This document shows, one piece after another, positions 1 to 12,761 of a DNA stretch of 64,000 nt. The stretch lies in contig NW_025064905.1 in assembly GCF_019112545.1 (NCBI RefSeq), positions 124,784 through 188,783 on the forward strand. Reading direction: 5' to 3'. Below the pieces are notes generated by a model. That model saw only the letters and a program-made list of their open reading frames with translations, was not told the origin of the DNA and made no database searches. The first letter of the stretch is position 1. Each line of letters begins with the position of its first letter. This DNA is from Guyanagaster necrorhizus (Eukaryota > Basidiomycota > Agaricomycetes > Agaricales > Physalacriaceae). A program made the translations under genes and the position numbers.

Positions 1-3000
1 TGTTGTTCAGTTGGATTTGATCAACTGCGTCGGCGTTGAAAGTGCGCTAAGTTTAGGACACCCTAGGGCTCGTGATGATGTAGGAGCCATTGCAGCAAAT
101 GCCCAAGAGGAAAGGGAAGGTCGGGAAAAGGGAGATATAGTGGAAAGCTTGGTCCCTTTTTGGATGGTTTATGGCGATGGAGTTGAACGTTTGGCCACTG
201 AGAGTCTGGTTGAACGACAACGATGGGTGAATAGAATTTGGTGCGTATTCACTAGGAAACATTTATTTTGCTGACGAATGGTTCTGTGTCTAGGGAGGCC
301 GTCAATAGTCAACCAGCACCGTCGGTTTCCCGCACAGGCTCATATACTCAGACCCGGTCAAGATCACCCACGGGATCCATTCGAACGATTCTCTCGATGG
401 AAAGCCGCAGCAGTCTCAATTCTGCAACCAGTTCTGGGACGGGATCGCGTTCAACCATCTACGTTCCTCCCATTGGAGAAGTCCCGGACATGGATGATCC
501 TTATGGATCTGAAGCCGGAAGATCAGTGTCAGCGTCATCTCGAAGCTCGAGGTACCAATCGTTTAGCTCCGATTCTGAAAGGAGGCGGTCACTTTTGTCA
601 TCTTACCATGATCACACTGTAGACGACACCGTTATTTCAGGGCGGGATTATCTTTACCCTGGTGACCCTCGAGTCATCTCTGGTGGTACGCGTAGAAGGC
701 TTAGTGGAAGGCTTAGGAGATCGGGATCAATGACCGATTTGGGTATCGATTTTGCGTCTAACCGATCTTCGAGTGAATACGGAACTCCGCAATCTGGAGA
801 TGAAGATGATTCCAGGTTCTTCTCTGCAGGGGGGTCTAGTGGAAGGTCTTCGTTCTATTCGTCGTCGTCATTCACCAGAGCGACGGGAACAGGGACAGCC
901 GTCACACCTAGCGACACATTGACGACAACGAGGATGACAGGATTTACCACAAGTGATACACAGATTGTTCCGTCGACATTGTCGTATAGAGGGACAGAGT
1001 CGGCCTCGCTCCTCGGTGACTCACACAGCTCAGGCACTGGCAGTTACACGTACAGTTCTGGGTACGGATCTTCACCATATACGAATAGTGATACTCTTAC
1101 GGTACCCTCGAGAAGTTCCCTATCGAGAGCTGGTGGAGTGCGAAGACGCACTCGAACACACTCAGGATCTTCCAGCGGCAGCGGCTATCAGCCATCTGGG
1201 AGCGAAGACAGTTTAGAGAGGGAACGTAGAGCAGAGCTCAGCTATTCAAGCGGAAGCTACACTGGGAGCTACACAACGTTGAGTGGAAGTTATAGTTCAG
1301 GTGGAAGCTATACAGTGAGTGGTACGGGAACAAGCGAGACTGGTAGGCTTTCAGCTTGTAAATTTTCATAGATGTATTGACGAGAAATACTTTAGGTTAT
1401 GATGTGTGTACGGCTTCAGATCTGTCGGATACTACGCCTAGGACGACGACCATTGCAACAAGTGCTACATGTACTCCCTTTGCGTCGGCATCTATATCTT
1501 CCAAGGCGGAGGAAGAGACGTCCTCCGAAGAAAATTATGTCACTGCTTCTCAAGGTAGCAGTTACGCTACTCCAAGGTCTCCGTCCATAGCGTCGTTCGA
1601 GTCATTGCCCTCGATTCCGTCCCTCTACAGTACAGCTGATGAAGGAACAGCAACGTATCACACGGCTTCCGAACCTACTGAGTACAGTACAGCCGAAGTG
1701 TGTCCTTCGAGTCTTGCTGACATACCTTCCGAACGCAGTACACCGGTTCCGTCAGTAAAGGACATCGATGAAGTGGTGGAGCTTTCGAGAACTCCCAGTG
1801 TGAAGGAGTCACCCCTTCCGCCCCTTCCGACTGAATCGCCTGTAGTTATTCAACATGAGATTCTACCAGAAGATATTGCTCTTCCAGAGTCCTCGACAGA
1901 ATCATCAATAGGGGAGTCGTCGCTTCCTTCCATCACGAGTGAATCACCGCTCCTGACACCGACACCGACTACCTCGGATTTGCCAACACCGACACCTTCT
2001 TCGCTGACGCCTTCAGTTTCCCCTACCTCTCCACAGCCAACGATGAGGAGCATGAGGAGCATTTCCAGTATCAGCTCGGAAATTCTTCCTTCTTCCAGCC
2101 ACTTGACGACATCATCGGTCCCTTCTTCTGCTGGCCCCCCAAGCAGCCCAAGCAGCAGTTCTATTCCAATTACCCAAGCAACGCCATCTATGCTTCCTAC
2201 ATCGGCCACGATGCCTACGGAATCCAGTCTTAGTCTTAGCAGCAGAAGCCCGATGCCTAGCGTCTCAAGGTCTCCGTTGACTCCTTCCATAGCGTCTACG
2301 CCCTCTACCGCGGGACCGTTTGCAGTGGAGACAGATACGACATGGGACTCATCGCAATTGGCACCGTCACCTTCGATGATGTCACTCGCTTTGCACGATG
2401 GACCAGATGTTTCATTTGAAACATCGTTTCTGAGGCCAACTGGTTCGGTTTATTCGTCGGCTGATAGGATGAGCACGATTCCCGAGACGCAGTCAGCTAT
2501 CACGCCTCACGAGCGACTGCCGACGCTATCTCCTGTTACGTGGACCGAAGCATCACTGTCTCCAGTGACGTTTCCTCCTTCGTCTTCGACTCCCGCGTCC
2601 TCCTCTCCGTCTCTTTTGTACCTGAGCCCTCCTGGACCAACAGAATTTAGACGAACTCCTTCAAGTGCCTCGACCAGCTCGTACAGTTCTGACAGGACCA
2701 TTGATACCTCTTTCCTCGACTCAAGTTCTGTTATCGAAGAGTGGGAAATAGAGGAAGCGAGAGTGGTAACTTCCCGCTCCTTTCCTTCGACATATCCTAG
2801 TTTATTAACAACACCGATTGCTTCTGCTGTACAGTCCGTCGCACCTTCTACTCTTCCTTCTGTTGTGCCTTCTGTTGTGCCGTCTGTTGTAGCATCGGCA
2901 GTACCGTCTGTGATGTCATCTTCAAGATCTGTAAGTCCAATAATGTTTCTGCATTAAGTCTATTGTTAATCAATCCATGTAGGCTACACCTCTTCCGATG

Positions 3001-6000
3001 CGGCCTCGCAGTATACAAACACCGCCCGTACCGATACCGTCCGTCCGAACGCCGTCGGCGCGGACTCCATCCGAGCGAGCACCGTCGACACGGCCTCCAT
3101 CATCACGAGCGCCGTCATCGAAATCTTCGTCGGCACGAACGCCATCAGTACCTGCACCAACACCGCCTGCCTCAACATCATCAGTCCCAACACCATCAAT
3201 CCCAACACCATCGGTCCCAACACCCTCTGTCCAGACACCATCTCCCCGCACGCCGACTGGTGTTTCGCCCTCGGTTAGCCTGTCTACACCTCGAGGGGAT
3301 ACAACACAAAGAGAGATGTGGTCCGACACGGTGTCATCTGCGTCCAAATCGTCTTCGGCAACTCCAACTGCACGTCAAGAGTCTCGCAATATCTTTGATG
3401 ACCTGGACAACTTGGCCAATGAGATTCGTGCCTACGATCAGAATCGGGAAGATGACAACAATGATTTACAGGACATGCTTAGGGGTATTCACAATGGCAT
3501 CAGAGAGCTAACCGACCTTGTTCATCCCCGTAGCTCACCCCAACCCCTCAGGCGGGAGCTTGTTGAAGAACGAGTAGGAGGCAGCAGTGTCATGTCTGAA
3601 GAGATCGAAACTCCCCATGATTTTAGGCTTGTGCCATCCGAACTGGCTCCATCGAGTTTGGACAGTAGTGTGTCCTTCCTATCATCCCCTTACAGTCTCC
3701 GGTTCCCACCAACGGAAAGGGCGGACTCTCCCACACCATGGGATTCAGTAAGCGCGTTTTCCCCGCCATCGTCGTCGTCTTCCTCTTCGCCGTCATCGTC
3801 AAGTCCCCTGTCACGTGTATCTTCGCCTGACAGGGAGCCAACAGAGGGTTCTGTGACACCTATACCAAGGAGCTCCAGAGCCTCACCACCTTTGCCGCCT
3901 CTCCCTGTTCCGCCACCAGCTATACCTATCCCTGTTCCTGCACCTGTCCCGCCAGTCCTGCCAGTCCTGCCACCTAGTAGTTTGTCATCTTCATCCGATG
4001 TGGTCCAGATGCCTGATTATTCAGACACTTTGGCATCTATCAAGGATGATCTGCGATCACTCCTTGATGGACAAGGGTCTCTGGCTGACTTGGTTCGGTC
4101 TCGTCCTGTCCCGGATAACAGTGAAGTTCTCAATAGGCTGGGCACATTAGAGGATTTACTGCGAGATTTGTCTGATAAAGTTCGTCAAGGACCATCCTCT
4201 CCTCAAGTTCGTCGTGATATTACACCACACTCTGAGTTTTCGACGCCTCGGCGGCCTGCGCCACCGTTCCCGGAGCCTGAAACAACCGTGCCTCCCCTGC
4301 CCATTTTTACCCTGCCTTCCCAGCCTATGCCCGAGCCTGAGGTTCCGCCTCCACCTCCACCTCGGTCTCCTCCCCCACCTATGCCTGAACCTGATGTGGT
4401 GCCACCACCCTCGGAGTCAGTATCAGAGCCTGAAGGATCTTCTTCTGCAGGAAGCTATTTCCTTGATAGATTTGAAGACCTTTTAGACAACTTGAGGAGA
4501 GGCCAAACAGTTGCTCCCACCCCACGACCTGCTCCTGGAATACGACCATCAGTTCTTCAAGAACTCGATAATTTGATATCTGGTCGACTTGAAAGCTCTC
4601 TTGTAACACCACCAGAGCCCTTTAGAGGATTGCGGTTTGTTCCAGGTCTCAGACCTAGAGAGAGTATCGAATCACTCTTACAGACACGTCCGGCGACAGA
4701 GCCTCCTCCGACGCAATTCCCTGACATGGGTCCTCCTCGTCCCTCTGGACCTGGACGCCCAAGAACACAGCGCCGACAAGGTCCCAGAGTACCACACCGT
4801 CGGCAGCGGCAGCGGCAGCAGGAGCCTCCGCCACAACAGCGACCACACTCAACGTACCAACCGGAGCCACCGTCGCCGCCCACGCCTTTGCCATCATCAG
4901 TTGTTCCACCGCCTCCGATCTTTGACCGGCAGGCGGATGTCCCTCAAGAACGACGAGCCGCAAGGTTACCTACTCCGAGACCTGTCATAGTATGTCTCTT
5001 TGAGTATCTCCCATACTGTTCCTTTACAAATTTCTTTTAGCCCGCCAACTTATACGACGACGGTCCCGACCGTACGCAATCTGCACCACCGCCATCACAC
5101 TTGGGCCGTGATGATGACGTTCACGGGGAGAGTTGGTATAGACGCGTAAGTTTTCTCTGGTGTAGCGATTTCATAACTAATTGACGTCTTCAAGCGACCG
5201 CCTGGTGGCAGCGAACCCGGTCCAAGTGGGCCTGGTTATGGTGTCCCACCTCCTCCTGTTTTACCTCAACAGCCAGCAGGAGGTCCTCAGTATATGCCCA
5301 TGCCTCCTGGACCTGTAAGATTACAATCGTTGTCCTCAACTTAATATTAATGCCATGACATTAGATCCGTGTGGATTTGCCTCAGGAGTTCAATACCATT
5401 CTTGCCATCCTTCGAGTAAGGATGCATTCAAATGTATATATAACACTAATTTACTGAATGCCCCCGTAGGAAAATCGATTAGCTCAACTTGCGACCGTCG
5501 ATCAGCAGCGAGAACTCATGCGGTACTTGCGAGGGCTGAATGGATGGCTGGAGAATGATGTCCAGGATCGCCAGAACGAAATTCGAGGAGTGATTGCTCG
5601 AGTGGAGCAACTGGGCAACGAAATCCGTGGTTTGCGCAGCGGTGGACGTATGTACTTTTGTGCCTACACAATAACTCCAGGCTCATTAATTTGCAGGTCC
5701 CCCGTCTGATGGTTCTTCAGTCTCAGGTTCGTCAGACGGGAGCTCTCCCGACCGTGGTGAGATACCTTTTCCTGGAATACCACCAGGTTTTGTCCCCGAT
5801 GCCCAACAGGGTGGCCCATCAATGCCGCCGCCTGAACAGTATGTTATAAATCAGCCTGCGCCCGTAGTACCAGTGATTCCTCCAATGTCGGGATACCCTC
5901 AGTATCCACCAGTGCCAGTGGTTCCTCCGATAGGTGCATATGATCAGCCCGTAATTCCTTCCATGAGTGGTTATCCAATGCCCATGCCTCAGCCTATCAG

Positions 6001-9000
6001 ACCAGATATAGGCGGACCAGCTGAGCCTTTCTATCCACCTCCAGCACCGGGGGCTACATTCATCCGAGAGGAAGGGAGTCCCTCTAGTAGTAGTGCATCA
6101 ACTTCACACTCGAGTCGATCAGGGTCCCCACGTTCGGACATTTCCTCTGTCCACTATGTTCCTGCTCCTGGTACAATGCATGATGCTGCCTATCCTGGCA
6201 CTCCTCATCCTGGTCGGGGTCCCAGCCCGCCTATTGTCACAGTTCCTACAGCTGTTCCCCATCCTACAGGTACCGACATCTCCCATCACCCTCCGTCTGG
6301 TCCATCTGCCCCCCCTGCGGGAGCTGTCCCTGCGCAACAACCCACGATTATTATCCACCCTCCACAGCCGACAATGCCTATGGGTCCGCAGGGAATAGTG
6401 CCAGTGGGACCCCCAGGAACTATACCGCAAATGGTGCCAATGCATCCACCGACCGCTTTACCGATACCACCACAGCCACAAACTCTCATCATCACGCCAT
6501 CAAGATCGAGATCCAGCTCGGGATCATCACCGTCACGTCGATCACGCTCAAGGTCCCGTACCCACTCAGGGCGATCGCGTTCCCGTTCTTATTCGCGTTC
6601 CCGTTCGCGGTCTCCTACGCCTCCGCCTGGGCCTATGGTAGTAATGCAACCTACCCAGGGCCCGAGTCGCAGTAGATCTCGCTCTCGCGAAAGGTCCCCA
6701 CCTCGTACAGCACAGCCTATCATTATTTCGGGAGGCGCTCCACTTCCCGTGCCAATGCCAGCTCCAGCCATTTTTCAGCGAAGTCGTAGTCGTAGTCGTA
6801 GTCGTAGTCGTAGCCCAAGCAGTAGCCGTGGCAGCTATCGGCACACTCCAGTGCAACCCATAAGTCCTTTGCCGCCACAGATTCAGCCTACGATCGTTAT
6901 TCCTCCATCTCATCCTACAGAGGGAACCGCCTACCTTCCACCACAGACAATTGTTGTTCCAGGGAGAAGTAGCAGAAGTAGTAGGAGCAGCAGCTTAAGG
7001 CGTCAGCGATCTAGGTCGCGCTCACGGTCCCCCTCGCCTCGTACTCCCGTGTTACTTCCAGCCCGAACTCACTCTCCTACACCGGTTATTGTTCAGGGTG
7101 CTCCAACGCAGCTACCACCACAGCCTCTACCGACTCAATACCCTCCACAAGTACCAACTCAATATATACCGGTTCCTACTGGGTTTCCAAGTCAAGCACC
7201 GACTCAACTCCCTATACCACCTACAGGACCCATAATCGTCGAGGAACGATCCAGTAGACCCAGCAGATCCAGGAGCAGATCCAGGAGACGTCATTCTCGG
7301 AGTCCACGCCGCAGGTACTATTACTCCAGAAGCCCACGACGGAGGTCAAGAAGCAGGTCAAGGACTAGATCAAGGACAAGAAGTAGATCAAGACATAGAC
7401 CAAGACGACGAAGCCGACACCGAAGCGTATCAAGTGACTATGATAGTGGTCGCAGGCGCAGTCGTAGCCGCCATCGGCGCCGTCGCAGTCCCCATCGTCG
7501 TAGTAGAAGTCCCCATCGTCGTAGTAGAAGTCGTTCTGGAGATTCTTATCGCAGTTACTCTCCGCGCCGTAGTTATTCCTCAAGGCGCGGTTCTCCCGGC
7601 CGCAGTCACCAGCGTCGACCGTCGGAATATGCAGATCGTCCCACTGGACCTCATCCGCCGACTGTTGGTACAGGTCTTCCTTACGGTCCACCTGATCACC
7701 CGGTCCCTATCCCCTTCCATGATCCAACACATACGGTGATTGTGCCTCCTCGTTCGAGGCCTCGTTCCCGATCGCGTTCTCCCACGTACTCCCATGGAAT
7801 AGTACCGACGGTCGTAGTGCCGCCCAGTCGAAGTGGTAAGTTTTTGTTTACTGTCTAAAAATTCCTTTTGCTCACCAGTTTGTTTCAGCTTCACAGCCGT
7901 CTTATCGTGAGCAAGAGGTACCAATGCACGTACCTTCTCACCCTGTCCATACTGTCCACGAAACGCCCATTCGAAGACCCCCTGACGACACAGCTCATGA
8001 TAGAAGTCGTGCTCCGACGCGTACGCCAACTCGTATTGGACACTCCCCGTCTCGTCCTCCAACTCGGATTGCGTCACCCTCTCAATCCTACGCTCCATCT
8101 CGCACTGGTACTCGCGTTCAAACACCCTTTGAAGATTATGATGTTGAACATGGACATGAACCTTCTCGTGTTCACGGCCCAGAACCAATTGAACCCTATG
8201 GAGTTCCTTATGGTACACCCATTCCGTCCCATGAACGACCGATTGTGCCCCATGAAGGCTCTCATGAAGTTCCAGTTGTTGTTCCTCATGAAGTCCCTCG
8301 TCGGACACCCAGTGTTCCTCGTACAGTTCCTCATGAAGATTATCCAAGGGGAGCGAGCGTCTCTCCCGGGACATCGCCTATCCCTCAAGTAATACCTCAA
8401 GAACTTGCTGAAGTCCCTCGCGAATCGTCACCACGCCAGGTCCCAGCTCCAACCCACGGTATACCTTCTCGGGCAGCGTCTCGTGCGGCCACCCGAGTGC
8501 CAACCCGCTCACCATCTCCCAGACGGTCCCGTTCCGCAACCCCGAGGCCTCGTTCGGAAACACCTATACCAATACCCACGCCTGGCGGTTCGGGAAGCTC
8601 GTATCGCAGTATCACCCCTCCTCCGAAACCCTTGTCACCGAGAGTGGGAGATTCGGGACTAAGAGAAGGTGATCTGGGGTCGAGAGATGTTCCAGAGTCG
8701 CGAGGAGATGTTCCAGGTTCGAGAGGGGAGGATCAAGCGCAAGGCAGGGCAACCCCCGTTATCGATCAAGGGATCGCTGAACGGTTTGCTAATCTTGACG
8801 AACTAGAGAGCAGACTACAGGATGTCGCAAGACATGCAGATGAGGCGGAAACCGACCGTGATAACCGATTCATGGAGAGCGAAGGTGAACGCCATCGGAT
8901 CTTCGAAGATGCCGAGCGGCGCAGGGATGCTGAAGCGCAAGAAGCCCGTGAAGCTTTGTTAAGTGCCCTTGAAAGTCGTCTCGAGGCTCCGCTCCCACCC

Positions 9001-10567
9001 CCTGCTGTTGAGCCCATTCCCGACGTCCCACCACCCGAAACAGTGCCTGAAGATGATGGTCTCTCGCTGCATTCTATCCAGGCTGCAACTCAGGAGGCAA
9101 TGTCCAGACATTCCGAGGACCTTCGGGATATCGTCAAGATGGAGAGAGACGAGATGAAGGCCGAACTGGAGCGGGAGCGGGAGCAGCACGCACAAGAGCG
9201 TGCGCAAGCTCGGGAGGACCTTGAGCGTGCGAGGGCAGAGCTAGATGCTGAGCGAGCGAAGTTAGTCGAGGAGAAGGATGCGAGAATTCATGAATTAGAG
9301 AATGAAATGGCTAGGATGAAGGAGGAGATGGAGGCTGAAAAGGAACAGCGGTCGGCTGAGTTGTTGCAACAGCGTGAAGAGGCAAGCAAAGAGCTGGCAG
9401 ATGGATTCACTGGTTTGAATGCGGGGTTGGAAGCTCTGCAGAACATGATGAATGAGCAGAAGCAGTGCTGTGAAGAGAAAAAGGCATTGTGCGAGAAGAG
9501 GTGGGCGGATAAGGAAGAGAGGAGGAACCAGAAGAAGGGAGACACAGATGAGATGCTTATTCTTTTGAAGCGGATTGAGGAGATGGTGAATGAGTGTCGG
9601 GAAGAGCAAAAAGCGGACAAGGAAGCAACTGCGGGCAAGCCTGGTCAGTTATTTTTCGTGTTTGTGTTTCTCGAACTTATGATCCTTCTCTTGAAAGGGC
9701 CGGAGCAAATTATTGAACAACTCAAAGAGCAGAATCATGAGCAGCAAGAGCTTTTGCGATCGCTTTCCGAAAGTGAGTATCATTTTGTGTGTTGTAATTT
9801 TATGGGAATTGAGTTTTTTGTTCTTAGCTTGGATGGCTGATTGTGCTAGACACCATCAAGAGACTGTTGATGCGGTTCGCCAAACAGCGAATGAACAAGT
9901 ACCATTCAATGTCCAAGGGGTGAGATTCCACGGTTTTTCGTTTGAAGCATCTACTGATTTCTGTTGTCTATAGTATCTTGATGAGTTTAGTAAGGCTTTG
10001 GCATCAGAAGTCCGTATTTTGCTGGGTGAAGTAGGAAAACTCCGAGAAGAGCGACGTGGACTTCAACAGTACGTCTCAATACCATTTTATTTATCATTTG
10101 CCTGACTGGATATTCTCAGTGAAATCGGATTCTTGCTGACCACGAAATCCAAGTACGGTCCCGGAGGTGAATTTGACGCTGATTGGGCGCCTCCTTCCGC
10201 AGCGCCACCGCCCCCGCCACCGCCCCCCGAGCCCATGCCGCCTCCAGAAGTTCCTCCCGCACGACCTGGTTGGAGGACTGTCAATGTCCGTCCTAGTAAG
10301 AAAAAGAAGAGGGATAGCGGACCACCTCCTGCCGCTCCTCCGCCTGGACCGGATCCTCGCGCCCAAGTACGTTCGTGGGCACAATGGCAACGTGAGTAGC
10401 CGAATTTCAAGCGTTTCGAGTATGTGAACTGACTGTTTTTTTTTTTCTTAGCCGAGCCGCACTTGGTGCCCACTCCCCCGAGCATCGAGCCCCAGTTACT
10501 CGTCCCTGATCAAGGTAGTCCGGGGTTGTTTGGGCCAAGGTCACCACGAGGTTCGATCATACGGTAA
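1..10567 (+). CDS. Giant PH / Ser-Pro-rich / RS-repeat / coiled-coil protein, 5' end outside the window
   Basis: Fifteen visible exons (about 1-240, 294-1342, 1396-2930, 2983-4989, 5041-5145, 5195-5314, 5365-5415, 5470-5647, 5697-7835, 7889-9643, 9698-9772, 9828-9919, 9974-10068, 10120-10391, 10452-10567) join in phase to 3275 residues and a TAA stop. The first ~80 residues end in ERQRWVNRIW, the usual closing helix of a PH domain. Then follow about 1900 residues of Ser/Pro/Thr-rich disorder, RS dipeptide tracts (about residues 2030-2400), a charged coiled coil (about 2770-3060) and a compact C-terminus with WMADCARHHQETVD, VPFNVQGYLDEF and TTKSKYGPGGEFD. I recall that C-terminus as conserved in uncharacterised agaricomycete proteins. 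The PH end suggests membrane or lipid contact; the RS tracts resemble SR splicing factors. Function is unknown. A splice acceptor may lie at position 10, and the true start is outside the window. Confidence 0.8.
2838..3275 (+). repeat. Ser/Pro/Val short-period coding repeats
   Basis: Inside the giant gene, the segment before and after the 2931-2982 intron is built of degenerate 12-18 nt units encoding PSVVPSV-like and TPSVPTPS-like strings. These look like slippage expansions of a disordered linker. Confidence 0.6.
6782..6813 (+). repeat. Hexanucleotide microsatellite encoding Arg-Ser
   Basis: About five near-perfect copies of an AGTCGT hexamer encode alternating Ser and Arg in the RS region of the giant gene. 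The unit is a multiple of three, so length changes keep the frame. Confidence 0.8.
7490..7531 (+). repeat. Two tandem 21-bp coding repeats (SPHRRSR)
   Basis: Positions 7490-7510 and 7511-7531 are identical 21-mers encoding SPHRRSR twice. They lie at the densest part of the RS region of the giant gene. Confidence 0.8.
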
Positions 10568-10950
10568 GGAGTTGGGCGCTATGTTTGCATTTTAAACTTT
10601 GCTTTTCATCTATGATAATTTACGTCCATCTCACGAAATATACCGTTCATGCATTTATTCCCTCAGTTTGTGTTTTAGCTAGGAAATATTAATGTTATTT
10701 CCACATTCTGTTTTTTTTCTGTAGAGATTACATAAGTGGTGGGCAGATATGGTTCCGTCCGTGTTTCGATCACGGGCCCGGTGCAATCTAACGGGTGATT
10801 CGCCTCGGACATATATGATTCCGTGCTCCTACTATGACCTTGCACCCATTCCGTTTTGTCCCCCTTCATTTCTCCTCACTGGCGTCGTAGTAATTGCTCA
10901 GTAATTCTTCTTTTTCCTTGCTGTTCGTCGCTCATTCGTCTCTCCAGAAT
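10568..10950. other. Intergenic spacer, giant gene to F-box gene
   Basis: AT-rich 3' flank of the giant gene followed by a pyrimidine-rich stretch (10900-10945) before the F-box start. The pyrimidine tract is typical of fungal promoters. I see no gene. Confidence 0.6.
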
Positions 10951-12136
10951 ATGGCTTCGTTCATCGTACCCATGGAACTCGTCGACAGCATGTTTGACGA
11001 GCTCAACACCCCGGCCGACCTCTTTTCTTGCTCTCTCGTGTGTCGCAACTGGCACGCGTTTGCCCAAGCGCGGCTGTTCTCTCGTATTCAGCTCGACTCC
11101 AATTTTGGCAAGCCTCCAGTGAATACTGTGCACAAGTTCCATCACCTGCTCTCTGCGTCGCCGCATGTCGCATCGCATGTCAGGGAGGTGACTGTATGCG
11201 TACGGGCCCATGACAGTGACGACAAATTACCATGGATACTGTCTAGGCTTTCTAATCTCAAGAGCCTGAAGATCCAAGGTAGCGGTCGCGTCGTTTGGGA
11301 GAACTTGCCTCAGGGCGTCCGGGCAACTTTGGAGACAGCCATGACCCGTGTCGCCCGTCTCCAGCTCAGCTTACTCATCTTCTCCGGCGACATGCAGAAC
11401 ATCTTCTCTCTGTTCGCCAAGTCGACAGTGTTAACGGATCTTGCACTGTTCCAGATCTTTCCACGCACCCCCGCACCCGTGGATGTCAATGGTCCTGTGA
11501 CTCAGGGTATTCGCTTGCGTTCACTGTCCCTCACGCTCAAACCCGAGGTCCTCACATACACGCTGCACATCCTCGGGACCACGATGGACGTGTCGGAGCT
11601 TCGACATTTGGCAGTCCACACCTATTCGTGGTGGGACAACAAGGCGTTGCAGGAGTTTTTGAAGATTCCTACTCTCCAGTCGCTTTCATTTGCTCCCGCT
11701 TCTCCTCTTGGTGAGTTTTGACTCTTCCACTTTCACTGGTTCCGCTAATATTTCAAAAGCATACAATAACCCGGTAACGTTTCCTCGTGTTCGTCGAATA
11801 AGCCTGACGACATGCGTTTTATCCGAGCTTCCTTGGGCTCTCTCAAGCGTCGTCGCTTGGTGGACAGAACTCTTCAGCCAGTCCGAAATGCGAATGCTCG
11901 AGGAGGTCAATTTGGAGCTAGTAGCAAAGTCTTTGCTTGATCTTGGAGACAAGATGTGGGTGAACCTCGACGCTGCATTGGCGCGCCTACCTGTCAAGAA
12001 GGTTGTGGTGACCGCTAAACATCCTCGGGTGAGCGCCAAGGCTATTGAGCATTCGTTCCCTCAGCTTAGGCGTGCGGGCGTATTGGATGTATCGGAGAGA
12101 ATTGATCTTGCAATACTTAGTGCATCTATTTTGTAG
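10951..12136 (+). CDS. F-box-like domain protein
   Basis: Two exons, 10951-11710 and 11760-12136, are split by a 49-nt phase-1 intron and give 378 residues. The N-terminus VPMELVDSMFDELNTP followed by FSCSLVCRNWHAFAQARLF is a classic F-box helix set, which binds Skp1 in SCF ubiquitin ligases. The remainder has Leu-rich periodic segments such as LSNLKSLKI and LRHLAVHTYSWWDN, like the degenerate LRR-type target-binding parts of basidiomycete F-box proteins. These families are large and fast-evolving, so no substrate can be named. The start was chosen because it precedes the F-box directly and follows a pyrimidine-rich leader. Confidence 0.85.
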
Positions 12137-12761
12137 GATATATTTTGGGGACTAAGCTTTCTTAGGGTATATGGTCGGTATGTTTTGGGTCTATGTTGTT
12201 GTAGGGTATATTGTAGGGTACATTTTTTGGTCTCTGTGGTATATGGGATGTAATAATATTAATGATTATCAGGGATCTTCAACAATTGATTAATCACTGT
12301 GAGATCCGTATCCTTTGGCCCAAAAGACTAAAAATATTACTGCCCCATATGTATGAAAAACGATCTCGGAAAAATGTGGCGAAAATGAAATGCATCACTT
12401 TCCCAGATTTTCTCAGAGGAAGAATTCGAAGTACATATGCTGGATGAAAATTCGGAACAAAGGAAGCCACATTTTTCCTTTTTCCGGGTTGACCAGTAGC
12501 AGAATTGACTTTTTCGTGGGTATGAGCAGGAAAAGTAGCTCTTTTCGTTGCGACAGACCATAAAAATGGATATCTTCTCCGTGACCGACGAATCATTCTT
12601 GTGAGATCTCTAGACTTTGGAAGGGAAACATCATGAGTACGACATGAAATCAGAAGCCTCCGTGGGTACAATCCATCTGTTTCCAGACTTGAAGCTAAGC
12701 TTGATTCGATGCTTTGACAAAAGCCACCGTCGGAACCACCAACACTTATCGATACATCAAG
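12137..12761. other. Intergenic spacer between convergent genes
   Basis: This is the 3' flank of the F-box gene with GGGTATA-like repeated words at 12160-12245, then 500 bp without a supported gene. A 125-codon minus-strand ORF (12294-12671) has no recognisable domain. The spacer probably holds both terminators. Confidence 0.5.

Noticed and set aside
1850..2290. Long antisense ORFs inside the giant gene (also 7580-8374, 9288-9638)
   Set aside because: They are shadows caused by Ser/Pro/Arg-biased composition; the plus strand carries phase-closed exons with conserved motifs.
6782..7531. CRISPR-like or satellite array
   Set aside because: The repeats are coding, in frame, without spacers, and belong to the RS region.
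12294..12671. 125-codon minus-strand ORF between the F-box and RSC7 genes
   Set aside because: No domain, no conserved-looking motif and no splice support; within chance length.
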